Shown: in pieces, positions 49,323 through 61,500 of the stretch
Layout: each line of letters starts with the position of its first letter
Position numbering within the stretch: position 1 is the first letter of the stretch
Assembly (NCBI GenBank): GCA_002633025.1
Contig: NMRB01000018.1
Span: 934,526-998,525 of the forward strand
From: Notospermus geniculatus
Taxonomy: Eukaryota > Nemertea > Pilidiophora > Heteronemertea > Lineidae
Reading direction: 5' to 3'
DNA: 64,000 nt
Notes under the pieces: generated by a model
Told to the model about the DNA's origin: nothing
Seen by the model: only the letters and a program-made list of their open reading frames with translations
Database searches by the model: none
Position numbers and translations under genes: made by a program

Positions 49323-50311
49323 CCGATGCGACTACTACGTCGCATGCGATAATTTCCTTTGAGGTCGATCAGTGATGTCGCAGATGACGTCACTGATCGC
49401 ATTTGTCGCAAACGAGTCAACAAAAACTAAAAAAAACTAAAAATATGTTCAGTCGCTGCTGTGGTCGCAAGGCCGGTCGCCTAGAAAATCGCTCGAAAAA
49501 TCGCCAGTGAGCGCCATGCTGTAGGCCTATAGGTGATTCTTAATGGTCGCTCCCTTCTTCGTCATCGCATACAAACTTTATGTGCGGTGACGAAGGAAGC
49601 CAGGGCTAGAACCTATGCTCAGGATGCCCAGCTTCCGTCGGTTTTCGTCAGTCGCATAGCTAACTTGTGGGTCAGAGTATGGCGATGAGTTCGAACTCCA
49701 TGGTGTTCCTGAATGCAGGATGTCCGATCCAGAGACTTGCAATTTTTCATTTCATCCCATTTTGTGAACGTTCTTGTGAACAACTTCGCACTGGGGAATC
49801 AAAAAGCGACGGAGACAAGAGTAAAAAGAAAAGCATCATCGGTGCCGAGTAGGTAATTCCAATGTCAAAGCCAATGTTCTAAGGTTTCCTGCAGTTTCCA
49901 ATGCCGCAGACTTTGGACAAAGTGATACCTATCTATTGCATTAAATTGGATTAGTCATAATCAAAACCCTTTCCGTCTGATCTGAAATATTAATACTTCA
50001 CGTCGATCGACTAGATCGATTCTAAGTGCATTCTGAAAGAACTCCCAAACAATACATGATGAAGTAAATTTTTCATTAAGTTCAGATGGGTTTACAAGCG
50101 TTGGTCACGCGATGTTGTATGCGTTGATTACAGCAACAGTCACGATTCAATGGATTGTGGACAGATTCCTGTGGATAATTGGGGGCAGATCTCTCAAGTG
50201 TGGGTGGGTTCGGGACATGTTGTGGACAGATTCCTTTGAGTATTTCGGATGCGTCTCAAGTGTAGGTGGGTTTTGGGACAAATTCCTTCAGTGGGTTGGT
50301 TGTGGACGGAT
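49323..50311 (+). repeat. ~0.99-kb duplicated segment, copy 2
   Basis: This copy of 48341-49321 begins at the base after the N. Differences are a TCGCATGC insertion near its start, single-base indels and scattered substitutions, an allele-like level of divergence. Confidence 0.85.
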
Positions 50312-50616
50312 TCCTTGGTGCATGGTTCGGGAGCAGATAAATGCGTGGGTGAGTTGGGCGGTCAGTGACTAAAAGCACTAAAATACCTTTGTACACAAAG
50401 TGAAGTCTCAAGACCTGATATATTGAAAACATGAATACATTTGTACACCAGTACATGTCATCCAGACAATAGGGCTTATATGTTTGTACAGAGCTATGAA
50501 CACGAGAGAAGATTCTTTTGACTCAATGACATATGGACACGATACAGTATATACGTACACAGGTCTATGTACAGACCACACCAGTCAGCACAAGTTTGCT
50601 GACTCGGCGAGTCATA

Positions 50617-50735
50617 GGGCCGTATTTTAGAAAGTTCCTTAACATTAAGGTCCACCTTAAATCTATTGTTCTCGATGGTTTTACAATAGACTTAAGGTCG
50701 ACCTTAACGTTAAGGAACGTTCTAAAATACGACCC
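50617..50735. mobile_element. 119-bp palindromic MITE, copy 2
   Basis: Same length and nearly the same sequence as 23969-24087 (GGGCCGTATTTTAGAA...ATACGACCC). It lies just downstream of the stop codon of the CaaX-box gene (50942, minus strand), so it could be transcribed in that gene's 3' UTR. Confidence 0.8.
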
Positions 50736-50941
50736 ATTATATCAAGAGATAGATTACACGCAACACCAGTCTTGGCAAGAAGAATTAACGTAGCCCTATC
50801 TTTTCAAGCATAATACTTTCAAACTATGAATCCATGGGCGAGTTGACGGCACAAAAGTCTTGTCGCATGATGCATCCTCCTCCTTCTTCTCGGCACTCCA
50901 GAGTGGGCTGCTATACCGACACATCTCGAAGACATCCTCTT

Positions 50942-52533
50942 CTAAAGTATCGTACAACAACAGTTTTTGCATTTCTGGCTCACCACTCTACCGAACATCT
51001 GTAGGAGTGGATACTGAAAAGAGAGGAAAAAAGTATTGATAGTAAATACTGTATACACTTTATATGTGAGATTGGCAAGATCAGCGTGCTACTTGTTGTC
51101 CATATGTGATTGACCACAGGTGTGACAGGAGTCAGCGTCCTAGGAATGCAGATCCACCAAACAATAGCCCGCTATTGTAAGGTATTCGAATGGTCATGGT
51201 CTCTCTAGCCATATATTCTAATCCCTCGCTGAACAATAAGACCAGACTTTGATTCCAGGGGGACTTGGATTCCTTTCACACCTGCCGTTGACAATGCATG
51301 GGCTTTGTATTGAGGACTTCCATTCTTAGGACTTTCTCCGCTGGTACAGCGAGCGATGGCCAATCTAGTTTGTCATACTTATCTAAATGCTTACCCGTGC
51401 CGATGCAAGCCATGATGGGTTGATGCCGTTCCCCTTCTTCTTCAACCGTTCAATTGCCTCTCTCTCCTTCTCTTTCTTCAGCTTCGAGAGCGGAAGGCGG
51501 CTATGTCCGCCGTAACTCGCAGATCGGCGGTGACCCCCTTTCGGCTTAGGCGTCGTCATGGCCGATGTTTTTCTAAACCTGAGTTTCTTGTGCGAATGCG
51601 TCGAATCCTCGGAGTCTGATCTTTTGACTTTGTCATGTTTATCAAGAGAACTAAAGCTGTGGTGGAAATGTTTGTCTTTCTTATCATTACTTGACAAAAA
51701 GCTGTTGCTGCTTTTATGGAACTTCTTGTCCTTGCTCCACAAAAGGCTGTTGGCACTGCCATGGAACTTTTTATCCTTGCTTGACGAAACACTTGAGGCA
51801 CTACCATGGTGTTTCTTGTCCTTACTTAAGGAAACACTCAGAGTATTATTGCCATGAGTTTTTTTGTTAATGACTAACGATGAAGGTTGGTACTGCAGTG
51901 AACATCTTCTACCAAAGCGAGGTGAATTGTTAGGCAATTTGGTTACATCCTCTGTTGATCGTGAATGTGTCAAGGACGTCGCCGACTGACTACGCAGCTC
52001 ATCAGTCCTAAAAGAACAAAAATGTCAAAATATCACAATGAAATACTCGTGAAAACCCATTAATGGAGGATAGTTAACACAAAAAGAAACGAGGATGGGG
52101 TCGTCCCTTTTCGCCAGAGCAATCCACAGACCCTGGGGGACTTTTCATAATAAACACCAGGTGAAGTGAAACCCTGTTGATGCGTGTTGCGAAACATCAT
52201 TCGCCTCATGTGGACTAGTAACAGTCAGCTAGTCCATCTTTGACCAAAGTAAATACAACAAAATATAAAGTCGTCACCATAAGCATTTTGACATGTGATG
52301 GTTGAAATCTGATAGACATTAAATCCAAAAAGACAAAAAGGTCGCACAGTAGAAACACAACGAGGTGGCGGCTATTTCCAGCTCATGTTACAGAGTGTGG
52401 CTCTTTAGATTGGCCGTCCCATCTCCATTCATGAAAAACACTGACAGAATTCCCACCCTCACAGTACTTACAGTGGAGCAGGAAACAAGGAGTCCGTATT
52501 CCGAACATGAAGATCGTCTTTGGCGTATGCCAT
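50942..52533 (-). CDS. Unknown 248-residue protein with 15-residue repeats and a C-terminal CaaX-like box (3 exons)
   Basis: Minus-strand exons 52533-52472, 52007-51395 and 51013-50942 join in frame (249 codons with stop). Donors are CACT|GTAAGTAC and ACGG|GTAAGC; acceptors are TTCTTTTAG| and CTCTCTTTTCAG|. The protein starts MAYAKDDLHVRNTDSL. Residues 82-141 are four 15-residue repeats based on SKDKKxHGSxxS. A basic helix (LSKLKKEKEREAIERLKKKG) follows. The last exon encodes LLQMFGRVVSQKCKNCCCTIL and stop. The final Cys-Thr-Ile-Leu fits a CaaL geranylgeranylation signal with adjacent cysteines for palmitoylation, as in some small GTPases, but there is no GTPase domain. I recognise no family. 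A lipid-anchored, membrane-associated protein is the inference. Confidence 0.75.
51647..51826 (-). repeat. Four 45-bp coding repeats
   Basis: Four 45-base units encode the 15-residue repeats of the CaaX-box protein. The first three units are closest and the fourth is more diverged. The preceding stretch (INKKTHGNNTLSVS) may be a fifth, decayed unit. Confidence 0.8.
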
Positions 52534-55500
52534 TTTGATCAAGTCACCTACGACTGTTTCATTCAATATTAGAACATGCAGTAAGAAATCCTGTGTTTGA
52601 AGCCAATGGCCCGTTTTGAGTCCAATGTAAATTGTAGCCTTTGATTATAAAGTATTACAAATCACAGCAAGAAATCTGTGTTAAACGTATCACGTCTAGG
52701 AGACGTGTTAGTCAAGAATCCGTGGATCAACGTAAAAGGCAAAAAGTTCCTCTTTGCTGTTGTTCCGAAGTGTGAATTTCAATTCCCCGACATTGAAATG
52801 AGGAAGGAAGAGTGTTATTTAGTCACCTTAGCAAGTCCTGCTGTTTACCATCTATGTCGCCTTCGATAAGAGATACGCGCCTCTTTCGAAATAAGACTTT
52901 GTCTGTTTGAATTATTAGCATGAAAATCAGAGCGATACATTCTTAAACGTCTCAAATTGTTCTGTGGTGCCCATAGGCCCATTGAAACATGGCTCTTAAT
53001 AAAGATTTATTAGACAGGCTATACGTGTGGATGTCCGCTTCGCTGAATAACTTAGTGCTAAGGAGGCCTTTGATTTGAAAATATCAAAAGAACTGTAGAA
53101 TGTGGAAAATTTCTGGTCTAAATATAAAGTATGTTGTCACAAGACGAAAATTTCTTGGCCATACCCAAATTCCAGTTACCGGTAGTTGTTTGTGGAAACA
53201 TAGCCCGGAAGCATAGAAACAACGCTGTTAGAGTAACACCGAACGTCAAAATAAAGCATGACACTAACAACAGTGACGTAAAGACTTATAAATCTATTTG
53301 CAGCAATGATGAAATCCTGGTTACCATTAAATCGTGGTTTGTCATTGAATCGACTGTTTACTTATTAGTCCGTCTTACATGTATTTAAAAAATGTGTTTT
53401 TGTTTCCTTCTGAGGAAAATGTCGACAAAGATGTCAAAAAAGTGTTGATGTCAGGGTCTTTTAGAGATGCTCTTAGTTTGACAGCAAGAGGGCAGAACAT
53501 AAATATAGTTACGAAATATAGTTACGAAATATAGTTACGAAAATGTGCAAGAAAATATAGTTACGAAAACGTGCAAGAGGCCTCTGTTTTATGAATGCTG
53601 TACCGGTACTTGGGATGTTGCTGTAGAGAGCAGTTCCATTGCAGTCCCAGTAATCAAATATTGCCTCACCTGGAGAATGGTCCATTTCTCCCGGGATCGC
53701 TGCTCTGTTGTTGGACCTGAGGATGTGGATCACTGTTGGTCCGTGACGCATTTAATTTCTCCATTGAAGAAACTTCCACGCATAGGTCGAAAAGGTTCTC
53801 TGCGAAAAAAAAATCGTAAATCCTCTGACATTTCCAGTGAAAATATCGAGTTGGCTATCTTCCGGAATAACGATTTACAATATCAACTCAAAGAACTTGA
53901 ACACTCTCTGAATGCCTGATTTCACATTACGGCAATTCAAAGCTTGTAGAAAAAAATAACAGGCGATATTGCCTTTCTGCTATTGACAGAGTCATGACCC
54001 TTTCTTAGAATTAGGCCTATTCGTCATTGCTGTCCCGGGAAAGGAAGTATTGGGACTAGTTTGATTTAAGACCGCGAGATTATTGGTACTTACCAAAGTT
54101 TACATCACAAGTATCACTTAAAGGCCCTGTGAAGCTGCTAATGATCGACTTTGGGCAATGTTACATGTACCTTCCGTTCAAGGTAGGCCTAATGCTAGAA
54201 ATGATGTCTTCATAATCCTGAAAGATTATACCCATGAGATTGCTTACTCTTTAGTAGGTCATGTCACTAAGGAGAGACGAAGGAATGAATGAGATGAATT
54301 CCCAATCTATGGCTATGAAAAAGAAAAGAGGCATTCTGCCAAATTCGTTGACACTATAGGCCTACTTATAAATAGGCAATGTATACATCGCCTTTAGACA
54401 AAGGGCCCGCTAAAATAATCTCATATTTGCTTTTATTTTTGGACATCATGCGAACTACAATGAGATTTGATGTGTTGGGCACCCAGAGCATGGAATAAGC
54501 AACTCCTTCAGCTGGATTGATTCACGCCAGCGTGAACAGATGGCGTGGTGATAGTGTTGCAAAGCGGGAAAAGAATAGGACTTGGTTGATTATGATGTAC
54601 GGTACTCGGCAGTTAGTGCAGTCCTCATTTGGAAGAAGGGACTGACAGAAATACGACCACAGGCGGTGATTTTCAAAAGACTGCACTAAAAACCGTGAAT
54701 AACACGATCAGTGTTGGTATAGACATCGGAAACCTCGAATATGAAGAGGAACTTCACCCTGAAATCGGCCTTTACTGCAACTTCTATCCTCTGTTCCTTA
54801 TGTCGAGAATGTCCAAAGTGAGCTATGCTGAAGACAGTAAAAGGGAGTACTAATATTAAATTTCTTCAAACAGTTGCCTACGTTTGCGAGGGTAAAAAAG
54901 TGGGTTCCGCAAGTTTCGAGATTAACGCGGAGGAACTGATACTCTATTAGTTAACTTCGCATTGGATAGATGGCGTAGTGTGTCTTGGAAGGCACGCTGG
55001 TGATTACTGCGCCGCGGGTGATCCTTGTTAGAATCTCATTGGTGTGGACCGTGCTATGAGTAAGTTGTAATTTATTTTGTTCGTTACCGCGTAGAAGATT
55101 ATGGATGACACCGTCAGCACTTACTGCCAAGAAATAATATATTAAATATACCAAGTAATTAATTAATTGCTTAATTGTTGAAATTACCTCTACACCCCTT
55201 CCTTCCGTTTCTCCCAATTAAGACAGACTAGTGTGAATGTATACTTCCGATAACTCTAAGTGGGAGATCAAAAAATAAATTTGTTGAATGAAATGAGGAA
55301 AATTGTTCTTCAACCCTAATTTCATGACACAATAAAGGGTGTGATCCTTGGACTTTTAGTTTTGATCACGCCCCTTGCTCACAGTCGGGGGACTACTGGC
55401 TTTAATTGCTTATGAATGCCAAAAAGGACGGTTATTTTTTCTCAGTTTATGTACATGTAATTACTGCTGAATTCGTCATCAACACCGTGACTGCTTTGGC

Positions 55501-56836
55501 CTGCCACGAGGGACCCCTGTGAGCGGTAGGGCCTCACCGTATTATATCAAACGACCAATTCACTTAATTAGATCTGTACCTCGCTATCGGCTCGCTGGCA
55601 CTTTGCTAGTCAACATCCTTTGATTTCCTATCGTCTGCGTGACGGAAGAGAAATATTTACAAGAGACTAGTCCTCACTTGGCTGGCCCCTATTCCCCGAT
55701 TGGCTGCCTTGAAGTCGTGCGGGCAATTATCGACTGGAAGTCGCGTGCAGCTCGTTGTTACTTTGACCCTAACGAGCACGTGTTGGCCGTCTTTGAAGCC
55801 CTACGCCGTTCTTTCGCCGACATCAGGACCTCACCCAACAAAAGACGGATAAAGAAATAAAAACCGAACGAGTCATGATTATCGAAGTTCTGGAGCTAAC
55901 GAAGCCAATTGGACATGGCAACGGGCCTTATCAACAGGTAAACTTAGATCACTATTGTCAACATGCGCTGACAGTCACTCAAAAATACAAGACAGGCGCA
56001 CAACTGCAACTGAGGGCTGACTCTGTTCTGATAGGTGGAAAGCTTGTTAACTCTTACATGTGAATTAGATCATCTCCTAATACTGATTAGGTTGCCGAAT
56101 GATGATCAGCGTATTTCTCTCGTACAAGACATCGTCGAAGGTAGACATGGTAGCACCTCCAAATACTCTGTACTCGTTGGCGTTTGTCGAGAAGTGATGA
56201 GAAAAAGGCATCATTTCCAAGGAAAAGCGAGTGAATAACCCTATTTGCTACTTGACGAAATGAAGGAAGTTGATGACTGGCTAAGTCGAAAGGAGGTGCC
56301 AGTGGGCTTGTCGTGGTGCAGTTCAATAACCTTCATTAGGCCTAAAATAATGGGCATGAAATAATAACAGGTTTCTAAGGTGAAAGACATAGCTTCCTAC
56401 CCGACTCGAACCCACGAACCCTCGCATAAGGCATCTTCATTAGGCCTACTTAGAGAAAGTGTGAAAAGAATTGTCCTTTTCCCCAATACTAGCAATTTGT
56501 GACCTTATTGGCCTTTAAAGATAACAGAAAAATATTCGAGGCGCCAATTTTGGTCGTCTTATGCACGCAGAGTACAACAGGTCGGGTTTATTTGATACTA
56601 AGAGCTAATCTTTGTACGTTGGCATAACTGGGAAGTAGAAAGTCGACACCAAGACTGGACTGGTCATCACGATTCTTTGGAACATGCATACATAATAGAG
56701 TGTTCCTGTTCGCAGGTAGAAGGCCAATTGTATGCCACATGCCGTGAGTGTCGTTTACATGTATAAAAGTCATCACAATGATGTCCTAAGCCCGATTTGA
56801 TTTGTCGTCTCCATTCCAGAAGTCACGAAAGTTGGT
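52534..56836. other. No recognised gene
   Basis: Several open frames have natural composition but no known domain: 53758-53919 (+), ending LKELEHSLNA before TGA, and 55670-55860 (+), ending RTSPNKRRIKK just before an ATAAAA. They may be terminal exons, but no partner exons could be identified. Confidence 0.35.
53501..53572 (+). repeat. AAATATAGTTACG tandem repeat
   Basis: Four copies of ATATAGTTACGAAA; the last two are spaced by a GTGCAAGA-containing insert. Confidence 0.8.
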
Positions 56837-56988
56837 CAATAGGGAGGTTTAGAAATCAAACGATAAACGTAAACGTTAACGACAACGTTATTTTCGTACC
56901 GAAAATGCAGTCTGGTGAATGTGTAGTATGAAAAATAACTTTGTCGTAAAGTTTATGTTTAACGTTTGATTTCTAACCCTCCCTATTG
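56837..56988. mobile_element. Palindromic MITE-like element (152 bp)
   Basis: CAATAGGGAGGTTTAGAAAT at the left and ATTTCTAACCCTCCCTATTG at the right are near-perfect inverted ends. The inner arms (AAACGTAAACGTTAACG-like) are also paired. Confidence 0.75.
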
Positions 56989-57691
56989 TCAAAATCTTGC
57001 AAGCCATGGAAAGAAAAGGACAGAAAAAACCCATCGTACCCCCAGGTTTACATCAAAGTGTCCGTGCCATCCCAAGGACAAAACGACACAGGATGGAAAA
57101 GTCACGGCTCTTGTGTAATTGGTTCTTCTCTTTGATTAGTATTGGCCATCTTATCGACGGCTTTCAAAAAAGTACACTTGTCCACCTCATTTTGTCACTA
57201 AACTCAATGACCTAATGAAACACTCGACGTTTTGCGGCTGTCTTCAATTATATCAATGATGAGCTAAGATGAGCTAAAACTCTAAAACGAGGGATTAGAA
57301 GGAAGTAGATGCAACGCGGAATAAAAAAGGCTGTAAACACAATGCAGGGCATTCCAGTTAAAAGTCATTAAGTTTCAAGTGGTATTAGAATTCGCATCAA
57401 GAATGATGCTGTGACCACTTCCCTTTGTCACGAAGTCTAACTCGAAGCGTCATTGATTGCGTCACAGGTTACACCGCCGAGAAAAACACCCCGGCGGATT
57501 TTCGCTACAATGTCTTTCCGTCATCCCTGTGGGTTTGTAACGTTGTGCAAAAGTGGAATGGAGTGTTTTTAAATTGGTCGCATCCTTTAGGGACAGTGTT
57601 TCCCCGGCGCCAGACTGGCCACAACAACACGGCTTACTCTTGTCCACAAGCACTTGAAGCCCACTCCAGACCTTTGACTACTGATTTCAAG

Positions 57692-58570
57692 ATGGCGACC
57701 GCAGGTTTCAAAATTTCAAGAATTCTCCCCGGAGAGTGGTCGGTGGACGTGCGTCTTCGTGGCGCTGATGGTTCTAAACCTGGCCTTCTTGTGATCAAAA
57801 TAGAAATTGACAGCGTGGAGGATAAAGTGTGGAGAGAAATATACGTAGGCCTACATGCATTCGTAATTGGTTACCTTGTCAACGTACAGTGTATTCATGC
57901 ACTGCTGTTGTCGCCAATATTTTCAAGTCAGAAATCACAAATACATCATGTATAATTCATTTACCATTGATATAGCCTTAGTGTTTTCATATCAAGTGAT
58001 CCTGCCATCCTTCTTATGACGAAGACAGCCTGGCTGTGAACTAATATTATTATTATACGAAACTTGTATAGCGCCTTAATCCAAAATGGTTCTAAGGTGC
58101 TGTACATAAAATAATTAAATAAGACAACAACTAGAAGAAAACAAACTTTGGTCGATGGATTTGCCTTTACCATATTTGGTTTCCCTGTATAGAGACAGCA
58201 GAGACAACGCAAGTCATTAATCGTTTGCAAAATACCACTTGATGAATTGTNGAGACGGGGTTGCGTTCCCTTGCGGTTACCTTATAAGGACTTCCGATTG
58301 CCATATAAGGTAACCGCAAGGGAACGCAACCCCGTCTCAAGCCGAAATCGCAACAGTGGATCACCCGCTTTAGACTTTGATTTTAGCTTCTTCTTAACCT
58401 GCCTACGATTCCAGCGATACGTGGACCGCAAACACGGCATGTCTTTGGCGTATCCTGAAGACGAGATCCTGAACGGTCAGCGTGATGGCGCATTTCAGTC
58501 GGTCATGTCGGTGGTAATGCGAAGTACCTTGAGGAAACTGTGGTCTCATTCAACTGATTTTGAAATTTAG
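57692..58570 (+). CDS. Candidate two-exon gene, 102 residues, unknown
   Basis: Exon 57692-57844 starts at AAGATGGCGACC, a good initiation context that also resembles a YY1 site. It encodes MATAGFKISRILPGEWSVDV...VWREIY and ends at a possible donor (TAC|GTAGGC). Exon 58415-58570 follows an acceptor with a pyrimidine-rich tract (CTTCTTAACCTGCCTACGATTCCAG, given here as CTGCCTACGATTCCAG for its last part) and encodes RYVDRKHGMSLAYPEDEILN...STDFEI and stop. Both are in phase 0, so they join cleanly. The intron contains a single N and a palindrome. I recognise no family. The donor is weak and no polyadenylation signal is obvious, so the pairing is tentative. Confidence 0.42.
58252..58338. repeat. 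Perfect inverted repeat next to a single N
   Basis: GAGACGGGGTTGCGTTCCCT at 58252 and its exact reverse complement ending at 58338 form arms of about 35 bases around a 17-base loop. The N at 58251 abuts the left arm. It may be a MITE or a chimeric or fold-back assembly artefact. Confidence 0.75.
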
Positions 58571-61500
58571 TGACCATCAGATCATTTTCAAACATTGACT
58601 TTAATTATTATTACTTATTCATGAATGATGGGTATTCATACCATGAGCCTACACTAATTCTTAATGACCCATCTAAACACCTGGGTTTCGGGGGCACCTG
58701 GCCACAGAGGGGACACCACGGTTACGCAAACTCGGTAAAAGCAGCCCAAATGGTCTCAAACACCGCAAGTCTAAAAGTGGCGATATTCTCACCAAGGTCC
58801 AGCCCACAACTGCTGAAGAATTTACCAAAAGAAAAACGTTGCCTGTGAATCAATTAGCGTGTAATCGTTTGGGATGTTCCAGATTCCAGAACTTTATTGG
58901 TCGAAATTCTACATTGCAAATAATTAGTGGTTTGCTTTCAAGCTTTTGAATTGAACCAGCAGCTGAAAATTCCAAATTGCAATATTTATTTCTGTTGATC
59001 GAGACGCTGTAGGTTGACCCTACTGGATACCAAGGAGAAAGATTCGTTAGAATCGCCAATACGTTCATTAAACGGACGGCATGCTGGCCATGTCTGAATA
59101 ATCCCAAAACAGGCCGGCGCAACACGGCCGTTCTCCCTGCCACTATCCCTCTGGCACTATGCTGCCTCCGATAGTATCCACACTGTAATGAAGCCACTTA
59201 GCCAGGCCGCAGTTGTTGGGAGAGGCGTGTCCACTCCATATTCTGCCTGAGGTATCCTAGCTGAAAATCTGACCAGTTAACGGGTTATGCCTCATAGAGG
59301 TAAATCATGCTCTGATGAGCAATCATAACCTGGGCACTGTTTTTTTCTTGCCTTCGATTTTTTAGGCCAAGATGGTCGCGCGTTGAAGAATAAGGCATGA
59401 AAATCAGAGAGTGTTAGAACTGCAGCGTTCCCTTGTCATGGTAATACTTCCCCAAGCCCACTGATCTTCCGACGCATCATAATATTTGCCAACTGCTTCC
59501 TTACCTTGAGTTCAGAGCCTCGAAAAAAAACCTGGCGTGATGTATCCTGCAGCCGGAACCCCAAACAGCAGATATCTCGTTGTCATGTTAATGTATTCTT
59601 GCTCTCCAACCAGGCTGCCGACTGTCGAATTTTTCTGCCTTGTTTTTCCGAATCAGCTGCGGCAGAATATACCATACGTCAATGTATACGTACACTATCG
59701 AGTTTTGTCACTCAAACTGATGTCTTCAAACGTTTTGTGGTTGCTCTGTTGCATTGCTAACTTATACAGTCTGAGTACATCATTACCGAGCTTTCAGTTG
59801 AGTTCTCGAAATGCTGTGGATCTGTTGATTAGCATTATCCATCATAACCATGGGCCTACAGAATACATGTACATGTATGTCCATGAAAGGAGGTTGGCCA
59901 CAATCGCTAAATTCGAAAGCGCGCCCCCTCTTATAATAAAGTTATATAAAGAAAAATTCATATATTATCAGTTTTCCTGTTATGGACAAGATCGATGTCC
60001 AACTACATCGTTCCTTTCCGATGGCAAAAGTATTTTGTCACACTAAGAAAACAAAACACGAGTCTCACTATGACGTACCGGAGTCGCCATTGACCCGGAA
60101 GTAATCACTCATAAACCCATTACCACTTCCGTAATCGTACTTTTCCGGTTTTTCTGTATGAAATGAGGCATTGAACGAATCTTCTTTGTTGACGGAGAAT
60201 TCCAGCGTCAACTCCAGTTGCCCACACTTCGACATAGCTTGGATTTCGTGTCTACATAGACAAGGAAGTATAGGCAATACGCTGTCGAAAGTTGTCTTAA
60301 AACGGGGAAAATAAACGTCTTTTTGCTGTTTTAGCTATAATGCCAAATTCATTTCCAGATTCCTTCTAAAAAATCGCGAAAATGTATCAAAACAGAGAAC
60401 ATAGAGCTGGCAGGACTTTGCGGAAAAAAGTAGTCATGTTCTCTCGAATAGGACAGTCATGACAGTGCACACACTCCAAACACTTATTCCTCTGAGGTGA
60501 CCAGGGATAAGTTCGTTAAGTGTCGTCTGTCAACTTGGAAATTTCTGTGAAACGCGCCGCATCCCGTTGGTATAGATATCAAACAATAGGATTTTCTGAA
60601 GGATGCTCTTCAAGTGTTTTCAAAATTTGTCTGTTGGGCTGAAAAAGTTGGAAGTATGCGGTAATTGGGCTGAGATGCAACGCTCTATGAAAGACTTCAC
60701 CCGAGAGGGCTGATAAAAACTAATTTCAAGCAAATTTAGTTCATGGAAGTTTATTCAAGCTTTTGTGACGCTAATCGCCTTGAACGCTGCTGAATGGGAC
60801 GGCATGTGCGCGGTGAATTGCCGCACAATGGCCACGAGAATGAGACCCAGATTTCGGAAGCTGGCCTGGTGTTATCATAGGAGACGCGTACGCCGCATAG
60901 CCGGCGCGAAAGATATGCTTTGCTAGAAAAAAACCAACAGATCACTGTGACTTGCAAAGTCACGATTCTTACTTGCAAACGAACGTATGCAGAATTTACC
61001 GTCTCTACTCGGATCATTTTCGTAATGACCGCCCTGGGGCACTGGGACCAGTCATCGGCGTGTTCCCGGCGATAATCATTACCTATTTGATCGTTCAACA
61101 TGAAAGTTACTCTTGCCCCGAGACTAATACTAGTCCTCTTTGACAGCGGCTTGTGACACGTGGATGACGATCATCTTCCCCCGGTATCATAATTATCGCG
61201 CAGATTGAAATCTCATAAAATAACCGCTCTCGGTACCAACACTATAACTATCTCATTGGGTTTTGTGTTCGCCCAATTTAAGCCGTCCAACCCGGTGGAA
61301 AATTTGAATGAGTGCTACGGGAAGGCGTTAGTACCCCGGGCCTGGGGTCTCATGTTCCCAGAGAAGGCACCAAGGCAGTGACTCAATATCCAGTTGTAAG
61401 TTGGTCCGAGGCGTGTGAGGAGTTTTGTGACCTGCCCTCGATATTTTAGTCTATTCATCAAGAGTCATCTAAGTTCAGGCCGACATGAATATAACAAGAT

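Noticed and set aside
56385-56445. tRNA-like B-box on the minus strand (GGGTTCGAGTCGGG)
   Set aside because: No acceptor stem or anticodon arm could be folded around it; at most a tRNA-derived repeat fragment.
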